This document shows, piece after piece, positions 1-8,526 of a stretch of 50,579 nucleotides of DNA. Source of the DNA: Hyphomicrobiales bacterium (lineage in GTDB: Bacteria; Pseudomonadota; Alphaproteobacteria; Rhizobiales; Rhizobiaceae); the NCBI GenBank assembly GCA_900473205.1, contig UCLB01000019.1, positions 1 through 50,579 on the forward strand, given 5' to 3'. Each line of letters begins with the position of its first letter. Positions within the stretch are counted from its first letter, which is position 1. The notes under the pieces were generated by a model that did no database searches, was not told where the DNA came from, and worked only from the letters and a program-made list of their open reading frames with translations. The translations under genes were made by a program, and so were the position numbers.

Positions 1-32
1 CCGGCAGGACAGAGGGGGGTCGCCCCACCCAC
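1..32. repeat. Fragment of dispersed intergenic repeat at left edge
   Basis: A C-rich and G-rich stretch (GGCAGGACAGAGGGG followed by CGCCCCACCCAC) ends 16 bases before rhaT. Its reverse complement closely matches the last 32 bases of the window, and related text occurs near 46198-46240 and 46420-46437. It is therefore one part of a multicopy rhizobial intergenic element. No protein or transposase is associated with it. Confidence 0.65.
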
Positions 33-48
33 AAATCAAAGAAATTAG

Positions 49-1584
49 ATGATGCGTGTTGAAACAAAAATTGCAGAAGCACCCGAGGCCTCAAACGCCT
101 CGCCCATTCTCGAAATGCGCGGCATCAGCCAGATATTCCCCGGCGTTAAAGCGCTGGATGGCGTCAACATTGCGCTCTACCCCGGCAAGGTCACCGCCCT
201 CATCGGCGAAAACGGTGCGGGCAAATCCACCCTCGTCAAAATCCTGACCGGCATTTACCGCCCCAACGAAGGCGAAATCCTCCTGGATGGCCAACCCGTC
301 ACATTCCACAGCGCGCAGGATGCCATCGATGCGGGCGTGACCGCCATTCATCAGGAAACCGTGCTGTTCGATGAGCTATCGGTTGGTGAAAACATATTCC
401 TCGGTCATGCGCCGAAAGCCCGTTTCGGGCTGATCGACTGGAAAACGATCAACGAAAAATCCCGCGCTTTGCTGGAGCGGCTGGAGAGCAAGATCGATCC
501 GACCATCCGGCTGAAAGACCTCTCCATCGCGCAACGGCATCTGGTGGCGATTGCGCGCGCGCTGTCCGTGGAGGCCCGCATCGTCATCATGGACGAGCCG
601 ACGGCGGCTTTGTCGCGCAAGGAAATCGACGATCTCTTCCGCATCGTAGAAAACCTGAAGCGGCAGGGAAAGGCCATTATGTTCATCAGTCACAAATTCG
701 ATGAAGTCTATGAAATCGCCGAAAGCTACGCGGTTTTCCGCGATGGCAAGATGGTGGGTTCTGGCGATCTGGCGCAGACGCAGCAAGATGAAATCGTGCG
801 CTTGATGGTGGGCCGTGATGTGAAGGACGCCTTTCCGAAACAGGCGGTCAATATCGGCGCGACCACGCTTTCAGTACAGCGCTATTGCCACGACACCGAG
901 TTTCGCGACATTTCCTTCGATCTGCGCAAGGGTGAGATTCTCGGCCTTTACGGCCTGATCGGCGCGGGGCGCTCGGAACTGTGCCAGTCGCTCTTCGGCA
1001 TCACCCGCCCCGCCTCCGGCACACTCACGCTGAATGGTGAGCCGCTCAGCATCCGTTCACCGGAAGATGCGATCCGGGCTGGCATTGTTTACGTGCCGGA
1101 AGAGCGCGGACGGCATGGGCTGGCGCTGGATTTGCCGATTTATCAGAACATGTCGCTGCCGTCCCTTGCTCGCACATCGCGCAAGGGCTTTCTGGCGGCG
1201 GCCAATGAATTTGCGCTGGCGCGCAAATATGCCTCACGGCTGGATTTGCGCGCGGCAGCACTTTCCGTTCCGGTCGGCACGCTTTCGGGCGGCAACCAGC
1301 AGAAGGTGGTCATCGGCAAATGGCTGGCGACGCAGCCCAAGGTCATCATTTTGGATGAGCCGACCAAGGGCATCGATATCGGCTCCAAGGCTGCCGTGCA
1401 TGGTTTCATCAGCGAGCTTGCCGCCGAGGGGCTGTCGATCATCATGATTTCATCCGAATTGCCGGAAATTCTCGGCATGTCCGACCGCGCCATTGTCATG
1501 CGCGAAGGGCTGATGGCGGGCATGTTCGAACGAGCCGATTTTTCAGCCGAAAAGCTGGTGCGTGCCGCCACAGGAAATGCGTGA
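49..1584 (+). CDS. rhaT: Rhamnose ABC transporter, ATP-binding protein
   Basis: This is the cytoplasmic ATPase of a carbohydrate (CUT2-type) ABC importer, 511 residues with two fused nucleotide-binding domains. The first has an intact Walker A (GENGAGKST, residues 53-61), a relaxed signature (LSIAQ) and Walker B ending MDEPTAAL. The second has a degenerate Walker A (GLIGAGRSE, no GK-S/T) but a full LSGGNQQK signature and LDEPTKGID. This asymmetry is normal for RbsA/MglA-like proteins. Two ATG codons stand in tandem at 49 and 52, with only a weak purine-rich stretch upstream. The rhamnose assignment comes from the downstream mutarotase and kinase, in the order rhaT-P-Q-U-K known from Rhizobium leguminosarum. 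The sugar-binding protein rhaS would lie just outside the window. Confidence 0.93.
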   Translation: MMRVETKIAEAPEASNASPILEMRGISQIFPGVKALDGVNIALYPGKVTALIGENGAGKSTLVKILTGIYRPNEGEILLDGQPVTFHSAQDAIDAGVTAIHQETVLFDELSVGENIFLGHAPKARFGLIDWKTINEKSRALLERLESKIDPTIRLKDLSIAQRHLVAIARALSVEARIVIMDEPTAALSRKEIDDLFRIVENLKRQGKAIMFISHKFDEVYEIAESYAVFRDGKMVGSGDLAQTQQDEIVRLMVGRDVKDAFPKQAVNIGATTLSVQRYCHDTEFRDISFDLRKGEILGLYGLIGAGRSELCQSLFGITRPASGTLTLNGEPLSIRSPEDAIRAGIVYVPEERGRHGLALDLPIYQNMSLPSLARTSRKGFLAAANEFALARKYASRLDLRAAALSVPVGTLSGGNQQKVVIGKWLATQPKVIILDEPTKGIDIGSKAAVHGFISELAAEGLSIIMISSELPEILGMSDRAIVMREGLMAGMFERADFSAEKLVRAATGNA

Positions 1585-1597
1585 GAGGAGCCACACC

Positions 1598-2599
1598 ATG
1601 AACAGACTGCTCAAAAATCGCGAATGGCTGCTGGCAGGCATCATCATCCTGTTGATCGCAGGCTTCTCGCTGCGCTCCCCCGGCTTTGAGCGCCCGGCCA
1701 ATCTCGTCAATATCTTCAATGACACGTCGATCCTGATCATTCTGGCGCTCGGCCAGATGGGGGTGATCCTGACGAAATCCATCGACCTCTCGGTCGCTGC
1801 CAATCTCGCCTTTACCGGCATGGCGGTGGCCATGACCAATGCGGCCTTTCCCTCGATACCCCTGCCCTTCCTCATCGCGATGGCGGTGGTCATCGGCGCG
1901 TTTCTAGGCTCGATCAACGGCATTCTCGTCTGGTGGCTTGGCCTGCCCTCCATCGTGGTTACGTTGGGAACGCTGACGATTTATCGCGGCATGGCCTTTG
2001 TTCTCTCAGGTGGAGCATGGGTGAATGCGCACCAGATGTCGCCCACGTTCCTGAACGTGCCACGCACGCCCGTCATGGGCATGCCTGTTCTTTCCTGGGT
2101 CGCGATCCTTATTGTTGCGGGCGCATGGTTGGTCCTGACGCGCACCTCCTTCGGGCGCTCCGCCTATGCGTCCGGCGGCAATCCGGGGGCTGCGGTCTAT
2201 GCGGGTATCGATGTCGGTCGCACGCGCTTTCTCGCCTTCGTGCTGTCGGGTGCTCTGGCCGGACTTGCGAGTTATCTTTGGGTGTCGCGCTATGCCGTGG
2301 CCTATGTCGATATCGCCTCGGGCTTCGAGCTGGATAGCGTGGCCGCCAATGTCATCGGTGGCATCTCGATTGCCGGTGGCATCGGCTCGGTGGCAGGCGC
2401 GGTGCTAGGGGCGCTGTTCCTGGGCGTCATCAAGAATGCGCTGCCGGTCATCGGCATTTCGCCCTTTGCACAAATGGCAATTTCTGGCGTCGTCATCGTG
2501 CTGGCCGTGGTCTTCAACGCCCGTGCCGAGGCCAAGAAGGGCCGCATCATCCTGCGTGACAGGGCCAAGACCGAAATCACCAAGGAGGCATCGGCATGA
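1598..2599 (+). CDS. rhaP: Rhamnose ABC transporter permease
   Basis: An inner-membrane permease of the CUT2 family, 333 residues, very hydrophobic, with the family landmarks DLSVAANLAFTG in the first third and SGALAGLASYL followed by SVAANVIGGISIAGG near the C-terminus. I start it at ATG 1598 because GAGAGGAG (1583-1590) sits seven bases upstream; a longer in-frame start at 1562 would lie inside rhaT. It follows rhaT by 13 bases and is translationally coupled to rhaQ. It should form the membrane channel with RhaQ. Confidence 0.92.
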   Translation: MNRLLKNREWLLAGIIILLIAGFSLRSPGFERPANLVNIFNDTSILIILALGQMGVILTKSIDLSVAANLAFTGMAVAMTNAAFPSIPLPFLIAMAVVIGAFLGSINGILVWWLGLPSIVVTLGTLTIYRGMAFVLSGGAWVNAHQMSPTFLNVPRTPVMGMPVLSWVAILIVAGAWLVLTRTSFGRSAYASGGNPGAAVYAGIDVGRTRFLAFVLSGALAGLASYLWVSRYAVAYVDIASGFELDSVAANVIGGISIAGGIGSVAGAVLGALFLGVIKNALPVIGISPFAQMAISGVVIVLAVVFNARAEAKKGRIILRDRAKTEITKEASA

Positions 2600-3603
2600 G
2601 TGCGACTGCACCCGAAACCTCGACGCCGCGCGTCATTCCAGACAAGCTCGGCACGCCGTTCAAGCGCATCATGGCCAGTTGGGAAGTGCTGCTTCTAGGC
2701 GTGGCGATCCTCATCTTCATCGTCAATTCCTTCGCGTCGCCCTATTTCCTCGATGCCTATAATCTCTCCGACGCCACCTTCAACTTCACCGAAAAGGCGC
2801 TGATCGCCTTTGCCATGGCATTGCTCATTATCGCCGGTGAAATCGATCTTTCGGTCGCCGCCATCATTGCGCTGGCCTCCACCGCCATGGGTTATGCGGT
2901 GCAGATGGGGGTCGGCACGCCGGGGCTTGTAGCCATCGGCATCGGCACCGGCCTTGTCTGCGGAGCCTTCAACGGCTTTCTGGTGGCTGGGCTGAAGCTG
3001 CCCTCCATCGTCGTCACCATCGGCACCATGAGCCTGTTTCGTGGCATTTCCTATCTGGTGCTGGGCGATCAGGCCTTTGGTAAGTACCCGGAAAGCTTTG
3101 CCTATTTCGGGCAGGGTTACGTGTTCTGGGTCATCTCCTTCGAATTCGTGCTGTTCGTTATCATGGCCGTCATCTTCGCCATTCTGTTGCACGCCACGAA
3201 TTTCGGTCGTCAGGTCTTCGTCATCGGCACCAATCCGTTTGCAGCGCGCTTTTCCGGCATTCCGGTGGAGCGGGTAAAGTTCATCCTCTTCCTGCTGACC
3301 GGCCTGATGAGCGGCATCGCCGCCGTCTGCCTCACCTCGCGCCTAGGCTCCACCCGCCCCTCCATCGCTCAAGGGTGGGAGCTGGAAGTGGTGACCATGG
3401 TGGTGCTGGGCGGTGTTTCCATTCTGGGCGGTTCCGGCACTATCGGTGGCGTGGTGATTGCTGCATTCGTTATGGGCCTCGTCACCTTCGGGCTTGGCCT
3501 CTTGAACGTTCCCGGCATCGTCATGTCGATTTTCGTCGGGCTGCTGCTGATCATCACCATCGCCATTCCCATCGTCGTGCGCCGTCTGCGGGCCATGAGG
3601 TAG
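2596..3603 (+). CDS. rhaQ: Rhamnose ABC transporter permease
   Basis: The second CUT2 permease of the transporter, 335 residues. It has the same DLSVAAIIALAS segment and the C-terminal GWELEVVTMVVLGGVSILGG segment as its partner, so the pair is probably an old duplication. The start overlaps the rhaP stop as ATGA, with AAGGAGG at 2582-2588. The N-terminal 35 residues are hydrophilic, then roughly eight to ten membrane segments follow. Confidence 0.92.
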   Translation: MSATAPETSTPRVIPDKLGTPFKRIMASWEVLLLGVAILIFIVNSFASPYFLDAYNLSDATFNFTEKALIAFAMALLIIAGEIDLSVAAIIALASTAMGYAVQMGVGTPGLVAIGIGTGLVCGAFNGFLVAGLKLPSIVVTIGTMSLFRGISYLVLGDQAFGKYPESFAYFGQGYVFWVISFEFVLFVIMAVIFAILLHATNFGRQVFVIGTNPFAARFSGIPVERVKFILFLLTGLMSGIAAVCLTSRLGSTRPSIAQGWELEVVTMVVLGGVSILGGSGTIGGVVIAAFVMGLVTFGLGLLNVPGIVMSIFVGLLLIITIAIPIVVRRLRAMR

Positions 3604-3606
3604 ACT

Positions 3607-3930
3607 ATGCCAGAACTCGAAAAACACGCCTTCAAGATGAAGCTCTTTCCCGGCATGGAGGCCGAATATCGAAAGCGCCATGATGAGATATGGCCGGAGC
3701 TGGTAACGCTGCTGCACGAGGCGGGCGTGAGCGATTATTCCATTCATCTTGACCCGGAAACCAATATTCTCTTCGGCGTTCTGACCCGCCCGAAAAATCA
3801 CGGCATGGCCGCACTGCCCGACCATCCGTTGATGAAACGCTGGTGGGCGCATATGGCCGACATCATGGAGAGCCATCAGGATAACTCCCCTGTTGCAACC
3901 GACCTCGTAACCCTCTTTCACCTGCCATGA
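3607..3930 (+). CDS. rhaU: L-rhamnose mutarotase
   Basis: A cytoplasmic enzyme that interconverts the alpha and beta anomers of L-rhamnose, supplying the anomer used downstream. It has 107 residues, the usual length of the family. The N-terminal block contains Tyr21 and His25 (in [12 protein letters not shown]), which I take to correspond to the catalytic His22 region of E. coli RhaM. A Trp-Trp pair in MKRWWAHM is also typical. It starts three bases after the rhaQ stop and overlaps rhaK by ATGA. In rhizobia this gene is called rhaU and belongs to the transporter-kinase operon. Confidence 0.92.
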   Translation: MPELEKHAFKMKLFPGMEAEYRKRHDEIWPELVTLLHEAGVSDYSIHLDPETNILFGVLTRPKNHGMAALPDHPLMKRWWAHMADIMESHQDNSPVATDLVTLFHLP

Positions 3931-5318
3931 GCGAACCGATCCGCCACATCGCCGTCATCGATATCGGCAAGACGAACGCCAAGCTGATCGTGGTCGATGG
4001 CGAGAGCGGCGAGGAAATCGCCTCTCGCAAGATCGCCAACAGAGTTCTGAGTGCCCCGCCCTACCCGCATTACGACATCGAGACGCTGTGGAGTTTCATC
4101 ATCGACGGGCTGGCGGCGTTTCGGGAGCAGCCTGGATATCAGGCTATTTCGATCACGACCCATGGGGCGAGTGCCGCTCTTTTGAATAGCGAGGGTGATC
4201 TGGCGCTGCCGGTTCTGGATTACGAACACAGCTATCCCGACGATATTCAAAAAGCCTATGCGGCTCTGCGCCCGCCTTTCGAAGAGACCTTCTCACCGGC
4301 ACTACCCATGGGGCTGAATGTCGGGGCGCAGCTACACTACCAGAAGACCACCTTTCCCGAAGCCTTCGCTGATGTCACTGACATCCTGACCTATCCGCAA
4401 TATTGGGCCTATCGATTGACCGGCGTGAAGGCCAATGAGGCGACATCGCTGGGTTGCCACACCGATCTCTGGCAACCCGATAAGGCTACATTTTCGAGCC
4501 TGCCGCAGACGCTCGACATCGCCGATCTGCTTGCGCCAGTTCGGTCTGCTTTCGATACGCTTGGAGCGGTTTTGCCTGATATCGCAGTGAAAATCGGCAT
4601 TGAAAACGGCATGCTGGTCTATTGCGGGCTGCATGATTCCAACGCGTCGCTGCTGCCGCATCTGATGATGCGCGAGCGTCCGTTCTCGGTGGTTTCCACA
4701 GGGACATGGGTCATCTGCTTCGGCGTCGGCGCGTCGCTGGAGAAGCTGGACCCGGCGCGCGATACGCTGGTCAATGTAGATGCGTTTGGCAAGCCCGTTC
4801 CCTCGGCCCGCTTCATGGGTGGGCGGGAATTCGAGATGTTGACGGCGGGCATCACACCGCCGAGTGAGGCTGAGCTTGATAGAGCTCTGGAGCGTGTGCT
4901 GGCGGATGATATTGTCTATCTTCCCAATGCCGTTGATGGTTCCGGCCCCTACCCCGGCCGCAAAGGCTACTGGCTGAACGAGCCACGCAGCGACGCGGAA
5001 CGCTATGTTGCGGCGAGCCTCTATGCGGCGATGATGACGGCGTCGTGTCTTGCGCTGGTTGGCAATGCCAAGACGACCATCGTGGAAGGTCCGTTCGGCA
5101 GCAATGGCATTTACACACAGGCGCTGGCGGCAATTTCAGGATCGGATGTGCTCGTGACCGATAGCAACAGCCCGTCTGGCACGGCGCTGGGGGCAGCGCT
5201 GCTCGCCATTCGCCATGCTCCGCGCCAATCCTATCACGCCGTGCAGGCGCTGCATGGTCTCTCGGACTATTACGATAGATGGCGAAAGATCGTGGAAGCC
5301 GATTACGCGATGGCCTGA
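3927..5318 (+). CDS. rhaK: L-rhamnose kinase (FGGY family)
   Basis: A sugar kinase of 463 residues. The N-terminal phosphate-binding loop DIGKTNAKL and the central [10 protein letters not shown] segment mark the FGGY carbohydrate kinase fold. The start overlaps the rhaU stop (ATGA), so translation is coupled. In Rhizobium leguminosarum the orthologous RhaK phosphorylates rhamnose and is also needed for activity of the rhamnose ABC transporter; whether that applies here is inference. The last codons overlap the end of the convergent DUF2177 gene by 16 bases, leaving no room for a terminator between them. No isomerase or aldolase gene follows, so catabolism continues elsewhere. Confidence 0.9.
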   Translation: MSEPIRHIAVIDIGKTNAKLIVVDGESGEEIASRKIANRVLSAPPYPHYDIETLWSFIIDGLAAFREQPGYQAISITTHGASAALLNSEGDLALPVLDYEHSYPDDIQKAYAALRPPFEETFSPALPMGLNVGAQLHYQKTTFPEAFADVTDILTYPQYWAYRLTGVKANEATSLGCHTDLWQPDKATFSSLPQTLDIADLLAPVRSAFDTLGAVLPDIAVKIGIENGMLVYCGLHDSNASLLPHLMMRERPFSVVSTGTWVICFGVGASLEKLDPARDTLVNVDAFGKPVPSARFMGGREFEMLTAGITPPSEAELDRALERVLADDIVYLPNAVDGSGPYPGRKGYWLNEPRSDAERYVAASLYAAMMTASCLALVGNAKTTIVEGPFGSNGIYTQALAAISGSDVLVTDSNSPSGTALGAALLAIRHAPRQSYHAVQALHGLSDYYDRWRKIVEADYAMA

Positions 5319-5698
5319 ACCAGCCAAAAACCACCGGTAGCGGCGAGGCCTGTCAAGAAGGTCCCCCAGAGAATATCCGCAACACAGATGCGCCAAGACC
5401 AGCCTTTGAGCGTAGAAAGATTGGTCATGTCATAAGTGCCATAGGCGAAACCGCCAAGGATTGCCCCCGCAGTGAGCGCCTTGCTCCACCCGCCACCAGT
5501 CATGGCCGGAACGACCGCGAAATAGACGATGCCGGCGATGTAGAAGAGATAGAAAATACCGGCAGCGGCAAAATTGGGTTTTGCCAGCAGAAGCGGGCCG
5601 ATCTCGCGTTTATAAAAGCTGGATGCCTTTGACAGCCAAATGAAATCCAGACCAAAGAAGACGATGGCCGTGCCGATATAGGCGACTAGATAGTCCAT
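5303..5698 (-). CDS. DUF2177 family membrane protein
   Basis: A small integral membrane protein of 131 residues with about four hydrophobic segments and the family-like motifs GLDFIWL near the N-terminus and YGTYDMTNLSTLKGW in the middle. The function is unknown. It begins 12 bases after the chrR stop, with AAGGAG correctly spaced before the ATG at 5698, so it is the third gene of the sigma-chrR operon. That position suggests it is part of the regulon of this sigma factor. Its 3' end overlaps rhaK tail to tail. Confidence 0.85.
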   Translation of the reverse strand: MDYLVAYIGTAIVFFGLDFIWLSKASSFYKREIGPLLLAKPNFAAAGIFYLFYIAGIVYFAVVPAMTGGGWSKALTAGAILGGFAYGTYDMTNLSTLKGWSWRICVADILWGTFLTGLAATGGFWLVQAIA

Positions 5699-5710
5699 CG
5701 TCCATTCTCC

Positions 5711-6370
5711 TTAAATGCCGAGAACCGGCTGCACCAGCCGAACCAGCCAACTCTTGAATTTCAACGGCGCGTCGGTCACGGCAAGGCAGATGCAGTCTTC
5801 GCCCTCGCCGGCAATCGGCTGGTGCGTCAGATCCTCGTCGGCCTCTTCGAAATCACCGCGACGGAAGACGTCGTCACCGTCCTTGAAGTAACCGGAAAGA
5901 ACTACAGTCAATTCCCGTCCGCCATGGGTATGCTCCGGCACCGGCTTTCCTGCGGGGATGCGCAGCAGCCGCACATTGGCTTCGCCATCCCGTGTGCGGA
6001 TGGGGAAGTGGTAGGCACCGGGGCCGAGTTGTTTCCATTTCAGCGCATCGACATCACCGCCCGCATAGGAGCGCAGGGGCTCCGGTAGCACGGCATTGTC
6101 ATTGGTCTGGACTGCCGACTTCGCCAATGCAGGCGTTGCGTCCGCTTTCAGCAGCTTGCGTATCTTCTGCCACTGGTCATCGGAGACTTCATCCGCGGGT
6201 GCGATATCGCTGAGCAGCGCGCCGCCGGTCATTTCCAGCGCTTCCAGCCGCTGGCGGCTTTCGGGACATAGGGCCAGATGCGTCGACACGGCAAGGCTCC
6301 AGCTTTCGCCGAGGCTTCCGGATGCGTAGTCCAGCAGTAATTCATCACTGACGTGGTGCCGTACACTCAT
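5711..6370 (-). CDS. chrR: ChrR-type zinc cupin anti-sigma factor
   Basis: A cytoplasmic anti-sigma factor of 219 residues that should hold the adjacent ECF sigma factor inactive until released by stress (singlet oxygen in Rhodobacter). The N-terminal domain starts SVRHHVSDELLLDYASG and carries His6, His31 and Cys35. The position of the fourth zinc ligand in R. sphaeroides ChrR, Cys38, is Ser38 (codon AGC). The C-terminal cupin domain keeps the second metal set: His147, His149, Glu153 and His183, six residues later than in R. sphaeroides. Cys193 and Cys195 are also kept. The ATG overlaps the sigma stop, so the two are made together. Confidence 0.93.
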   Translation of the reverse strand: MSVRHHVSDELLLDYASGSLGESWSLAVSTHLALCPESRQRLEALEMTGGALLSDIAPADEVSDDQWQKIRKLLKADATPALAKSAVQTNDNAVLPEPLRSYAGGDVDALKWKQLGPGAYHFPIRTRDGEANVRLLRIPAGKPVPEHTHGGRELTVVLSGYFKDGDDVFRRGDFEEADEDLTHQPIAGEGEDCICLAVTDAPLKFKSWLVRLVQPVLGI

Positions 6371-6936
6371 GTGCGTGACTCCAGAGCCGCGCGCAGCTTG
6401 GCGAAGGCCAGCCGGATGCGCGATTTGACGGTGCCAATCGGTAAGCCCAATTGCTCGGCGATGGCGCTGTGGGAAACTTCATCGAAAAAGGAGCGCTTCA
6501 ACAAATCCAGCTGTTCCTGCGGCAGTTGCGCCAATGCGCGGTGCAGGCGTTCGGCGTCCTGCACCTCTTCCATCTGCGTATCGGCAGCGGGGGCATCGTC
6601 TTTTACGAAGGCCGGGTCGTTGATATCGAATTCCGGGCGCTTGTCCTTGCGGTGCGCATCGATTCTCAAATTTCTGGCAATTCTGAAAATCCAGGCGGAA
6701 ACATTGCCCCGCGCCGGATCGAAAAGTGCGGCCTTGTTCCAGACCGTCATCATGGTTTCCTGCATCAGTTCCTCAGCGGCCTGCGCATCGCGCACCTGCC
6801 GTAACATATAAATCCGCACGCGCGGGCCGTAATAACGAAACAGCACTTCGAAGGCCTCGACGCTGCGCTCGGTAGCCACGGCCTTGATAAGACCCGGGCA
6901 TTCGCTCTCGATTGTGTTCCTGACGGTATCATTCAT
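6367..6936 (-). CDS. rpoE: ECF RNA polymerase sigma factor (RpoE/SigE, ECF11-like)
   Basis: An extracytoplasmic-function sigma factor of 189 residues. Region 2 runs from FRYYGPRVRIYML through EELMQETMMTVW to IFRIARNLRIDAHR. Region 4 is LPQEQLDLLKRSFF through GLPIGTVKSRIRLA near the C-terminus. I start it at ATG 6936 (MNDTVRN); upstream in-frame starts exist (for example 7044) but lie at or before the predicted transcription start. It is followed with ATGA overlap by chrR. A TGATCC-N16-CGTA promoter on the same strand (7079 to 7054) suggests autoregulation, as known for R. sphaeroides rpoE-chrR. Confidence 0.93.
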   Translation of the reverse strand: MNDTVRNTIESECPGLIKAVATERSVEAFEVLFRYYGPRVRIYMLRQVRDAQAAEELMQETMMTVWNKAALFDPARGNVSAWIFRIARNLRIDAHRKDKRPEFDINDPAFVKDDAPAADTQMEEVQDAERLHRALAQLPQEQLDLLKRSFFDEVSHSAIAEQLGLPIGTVKSRIRLAFAKLRAALESRT

Positions 6937-7053
6937 GCGGATCGGCTTCACTCCGCTTCCATACAGCTTGCCTGCGACCGGATTGGTCCGGTGACGCGGA
7001 ATATATTGGCACGCGAGGCCGTCTATGGAAACGTTTATTGTCATGAATCCGAT

Positions 7054-7079
7054 TACGCCAGACGCCCGCGACCGGATCA
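7054..7079 (-). promoter_or_regulatory. Predicted SigE-type promoter of rpoE-chrR-DUF2177
   Basis: On the minus strand TGATCC (7079-7074) is followed after exactly 16 bases by CGTAAT (7057-7052). TGATCC with a CGTA-like -10 is, as I recall it, the promoter type of the RpoE-ChrR (ECF11) group. Transcription would begin near 7046, leaving a leader of about 110 bases before the sigma start codon. Confidence 0.6.
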
Positions 7080-7105
7080 CCGCCAACAAAAAAATGCACT
7101 GCCAG

Positions 7106-7131
7106 CAATCCATTCGCCGACCTCATGCGTA
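7106..7131 (+). promoter_or_regulatory. Predicted SigE-type promoter of the flavoprotein-DUF1365-cfa operon
   Basis: CAATCC (7106-7111), 16 bases, then CGTATT (7128-7133). The spacer and -10 match the divergent rpoE promoter exactly, and the -35 matches at four of six bases. Transcription would start near 7140, about 22 bases before the ATG at 7162. Confidence 0.5.
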
Positions 7132-7161
7132 TTGTGTGACAGATCGAATGCGGAACCTGAT

Positions 7162-8526
7162 ATGATGGACTTCACGACAGCCAACAGCAACCGACCCGTC
7201 CGACGCAAGATTGCCGTGATCGGCTCCGGCGTGTCTGGCCTTTCTGCGGCCTGGCTGCTGGACAAATCCGCCGATGTGACGCTGTTCGAAGCCGATAGCC
7301 GGCTGGGCGGACATGCCAATACGGTGAATGTCGACCGTCCCGGCAAGGCCGATATTGCCGTCGATACTGGCTTCATCGTTTACAACGAACGCAATTATCC
7401 AAACCTCGTCGCGCTGTTCGACCATCTGGGTGTCGAAACCGAAGCCTCCGATATGTCCTTCGCAGCGTCCCTGCGCGGTGGTCGGCTTGAATATTCCGGC
7501 ACGAGCATCAACGGACTTTTCGGGCAGAGGTCCAATCTGCTGCGCCCTCGCTTCTGGCACATGGTGCGTGATGTGATGCGCTTCTATAAGCAGGCCCCGG
7601 CCCTGTTGGACGACGCGTCTCTGCAAGGCGTAAGCCTTGGGGAATATCTTGATAGCAATGGCTATTCTCTGACCTTTATCGACGACCATCTGTTGCCCAT
7701 GGGGGCAGCGATCTGGTCCACCACTGCCGCTGGCATGCGCGCCTATCCGCTGCATGCCTTCATTCGCTTCTTCGTCAATCACGGTCTCGTGCAGCTTTCG
7801 GGTCGTCCGCAGTGGCGCACCGTCAAGGGCGGAAGCCGCGAATATGTTTCTCGCATCATGTCGCAGTTCAAAGGTACGGTGGTTCTGGATAGCAAGATTG
7901 CAGGCATAAGGCGCAGCGACGAGGGCGTGAAGGTGCTGGACCGGTCCGGCCATCTGTCCGTTTTCAACGATGTGGTGATCGCGACCCATGCCGATCAGGC
8001 CCTTTCGCTGTTGGCCGATGCGGACGCGAACGAACGCTCCGTGCTGGGCGCTTTCGATTATACGCGTAACACCGCCGTTCTGCATTCCGACGAGACCTTG
8101 ATGCCGAAGCGCCGCAATGTCTGGTCCAGCTGGAATTATTTGAGCGAGCCCAATTCCACCGGCGCCGAGCAGCTTTGCGTCACCTACTGGATGAACCGTC
8201 TTCAGAACATCGATGAGGCGACGCCGCTGTTCGTGACGCTCAATCCATCGCGTCCGGTCAATCCCACGAAAATAATCCGTACCTTCGACTACACCCACCC
8301 GCTTTTCGACACCAAGGCACTGGAAGCACAGAAGCTGTTGTGGAGCCTGCAAGGACGCCGGAACACATGGTTCTGTGGTGCGCATTTCGGTAGCGGTTTC
8401 CATGAGGACGGCCTGCAATCTGGTCTGGCCGTGGCGGAAGCCGTGGGCGGCGTGAAGCGGCCATGGAGCGTGGAAAACGAGTCCGGGCGTATCTTCCTTT
8501 CCCCGAAAAAGGCGCTGGCACCATGA
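7162..8526 (+). CDS. FAD-dependent amine-oxidase-like protein of the SigE/ChrR regulon
   Basis: A flavoprotein of 454 residues. It has a Rossmann dinucleotide loop GSGVSG at residues 21-26 (inside KIAVIGSGVSGLSAAWLL) and the following LFEADSRLGGHANTV segment, as in the NAD(P)/FAD-binding amine oxidase and phytoene-desaturase-like family. I start it at tandem ATGs 7162/7165, just upstream of the conserved Rossmann fold; a longer frame to 6991 would cross the divergent promoter. The stop overlaps the next ATG (ATGA). Similar genes sit with DUF1365 and Cfa genes under RpoE/ChrR in other alphaproteobacteria. A role in modifying methylated acyl chains (UfaD-like desaturation) is inference. Confidence 0.85.
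   Translation: MMDFTTANSNRPVRRKIAVIGSGVSGLSAAWLLDKSADVTLFEADSRLGGHANTVNVDRPGKADIAVDTGFIVYNERNYPNLVALFDHLGVETEASDMSFAASLRGGRLEYSGTSINGLFGQRSNLLRPRFWHMVRDVMRFYKQAPALLDDASLQGVSLGEYLDSNGYSLTFIDDHLLPMGAAIWSTTAAGMRAYPLHAFIRFFVNHGLVQLSGRPQWRTVKGGSREYVSRIMSQFKGTVVLDSKIAGIRRSDEGVKVLDRSGHLSVFNDVVIATHADQALSLLADADANERSVLGAFDYTRNTAVLHSDETLMPKRRNVWSSWNYLSEPNSTGAEQLCVTYWMNRLQNIDEATPLFVTLNPSRPVNPTKIIRTFDYTHPLFDTKALEAQKLLWSLQGRRNTWFCGAHFGSGFHEDGLQSGLAVAEAVGGVKRPWSVENESGRIFLSPKKALAP

Noticed and set aside
1..1584. Missing Walker A lysine in the second half of RhaT
   Set aside because: Degenerate second nucleotide-binding sites are normal for this transporter family, so this is not a defect.
7123..8418. Long open frame (431 codons) opposite the flavoprotein gene
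   Set aside because: Antisense shadow; it would also overlap the divergent promoter region.
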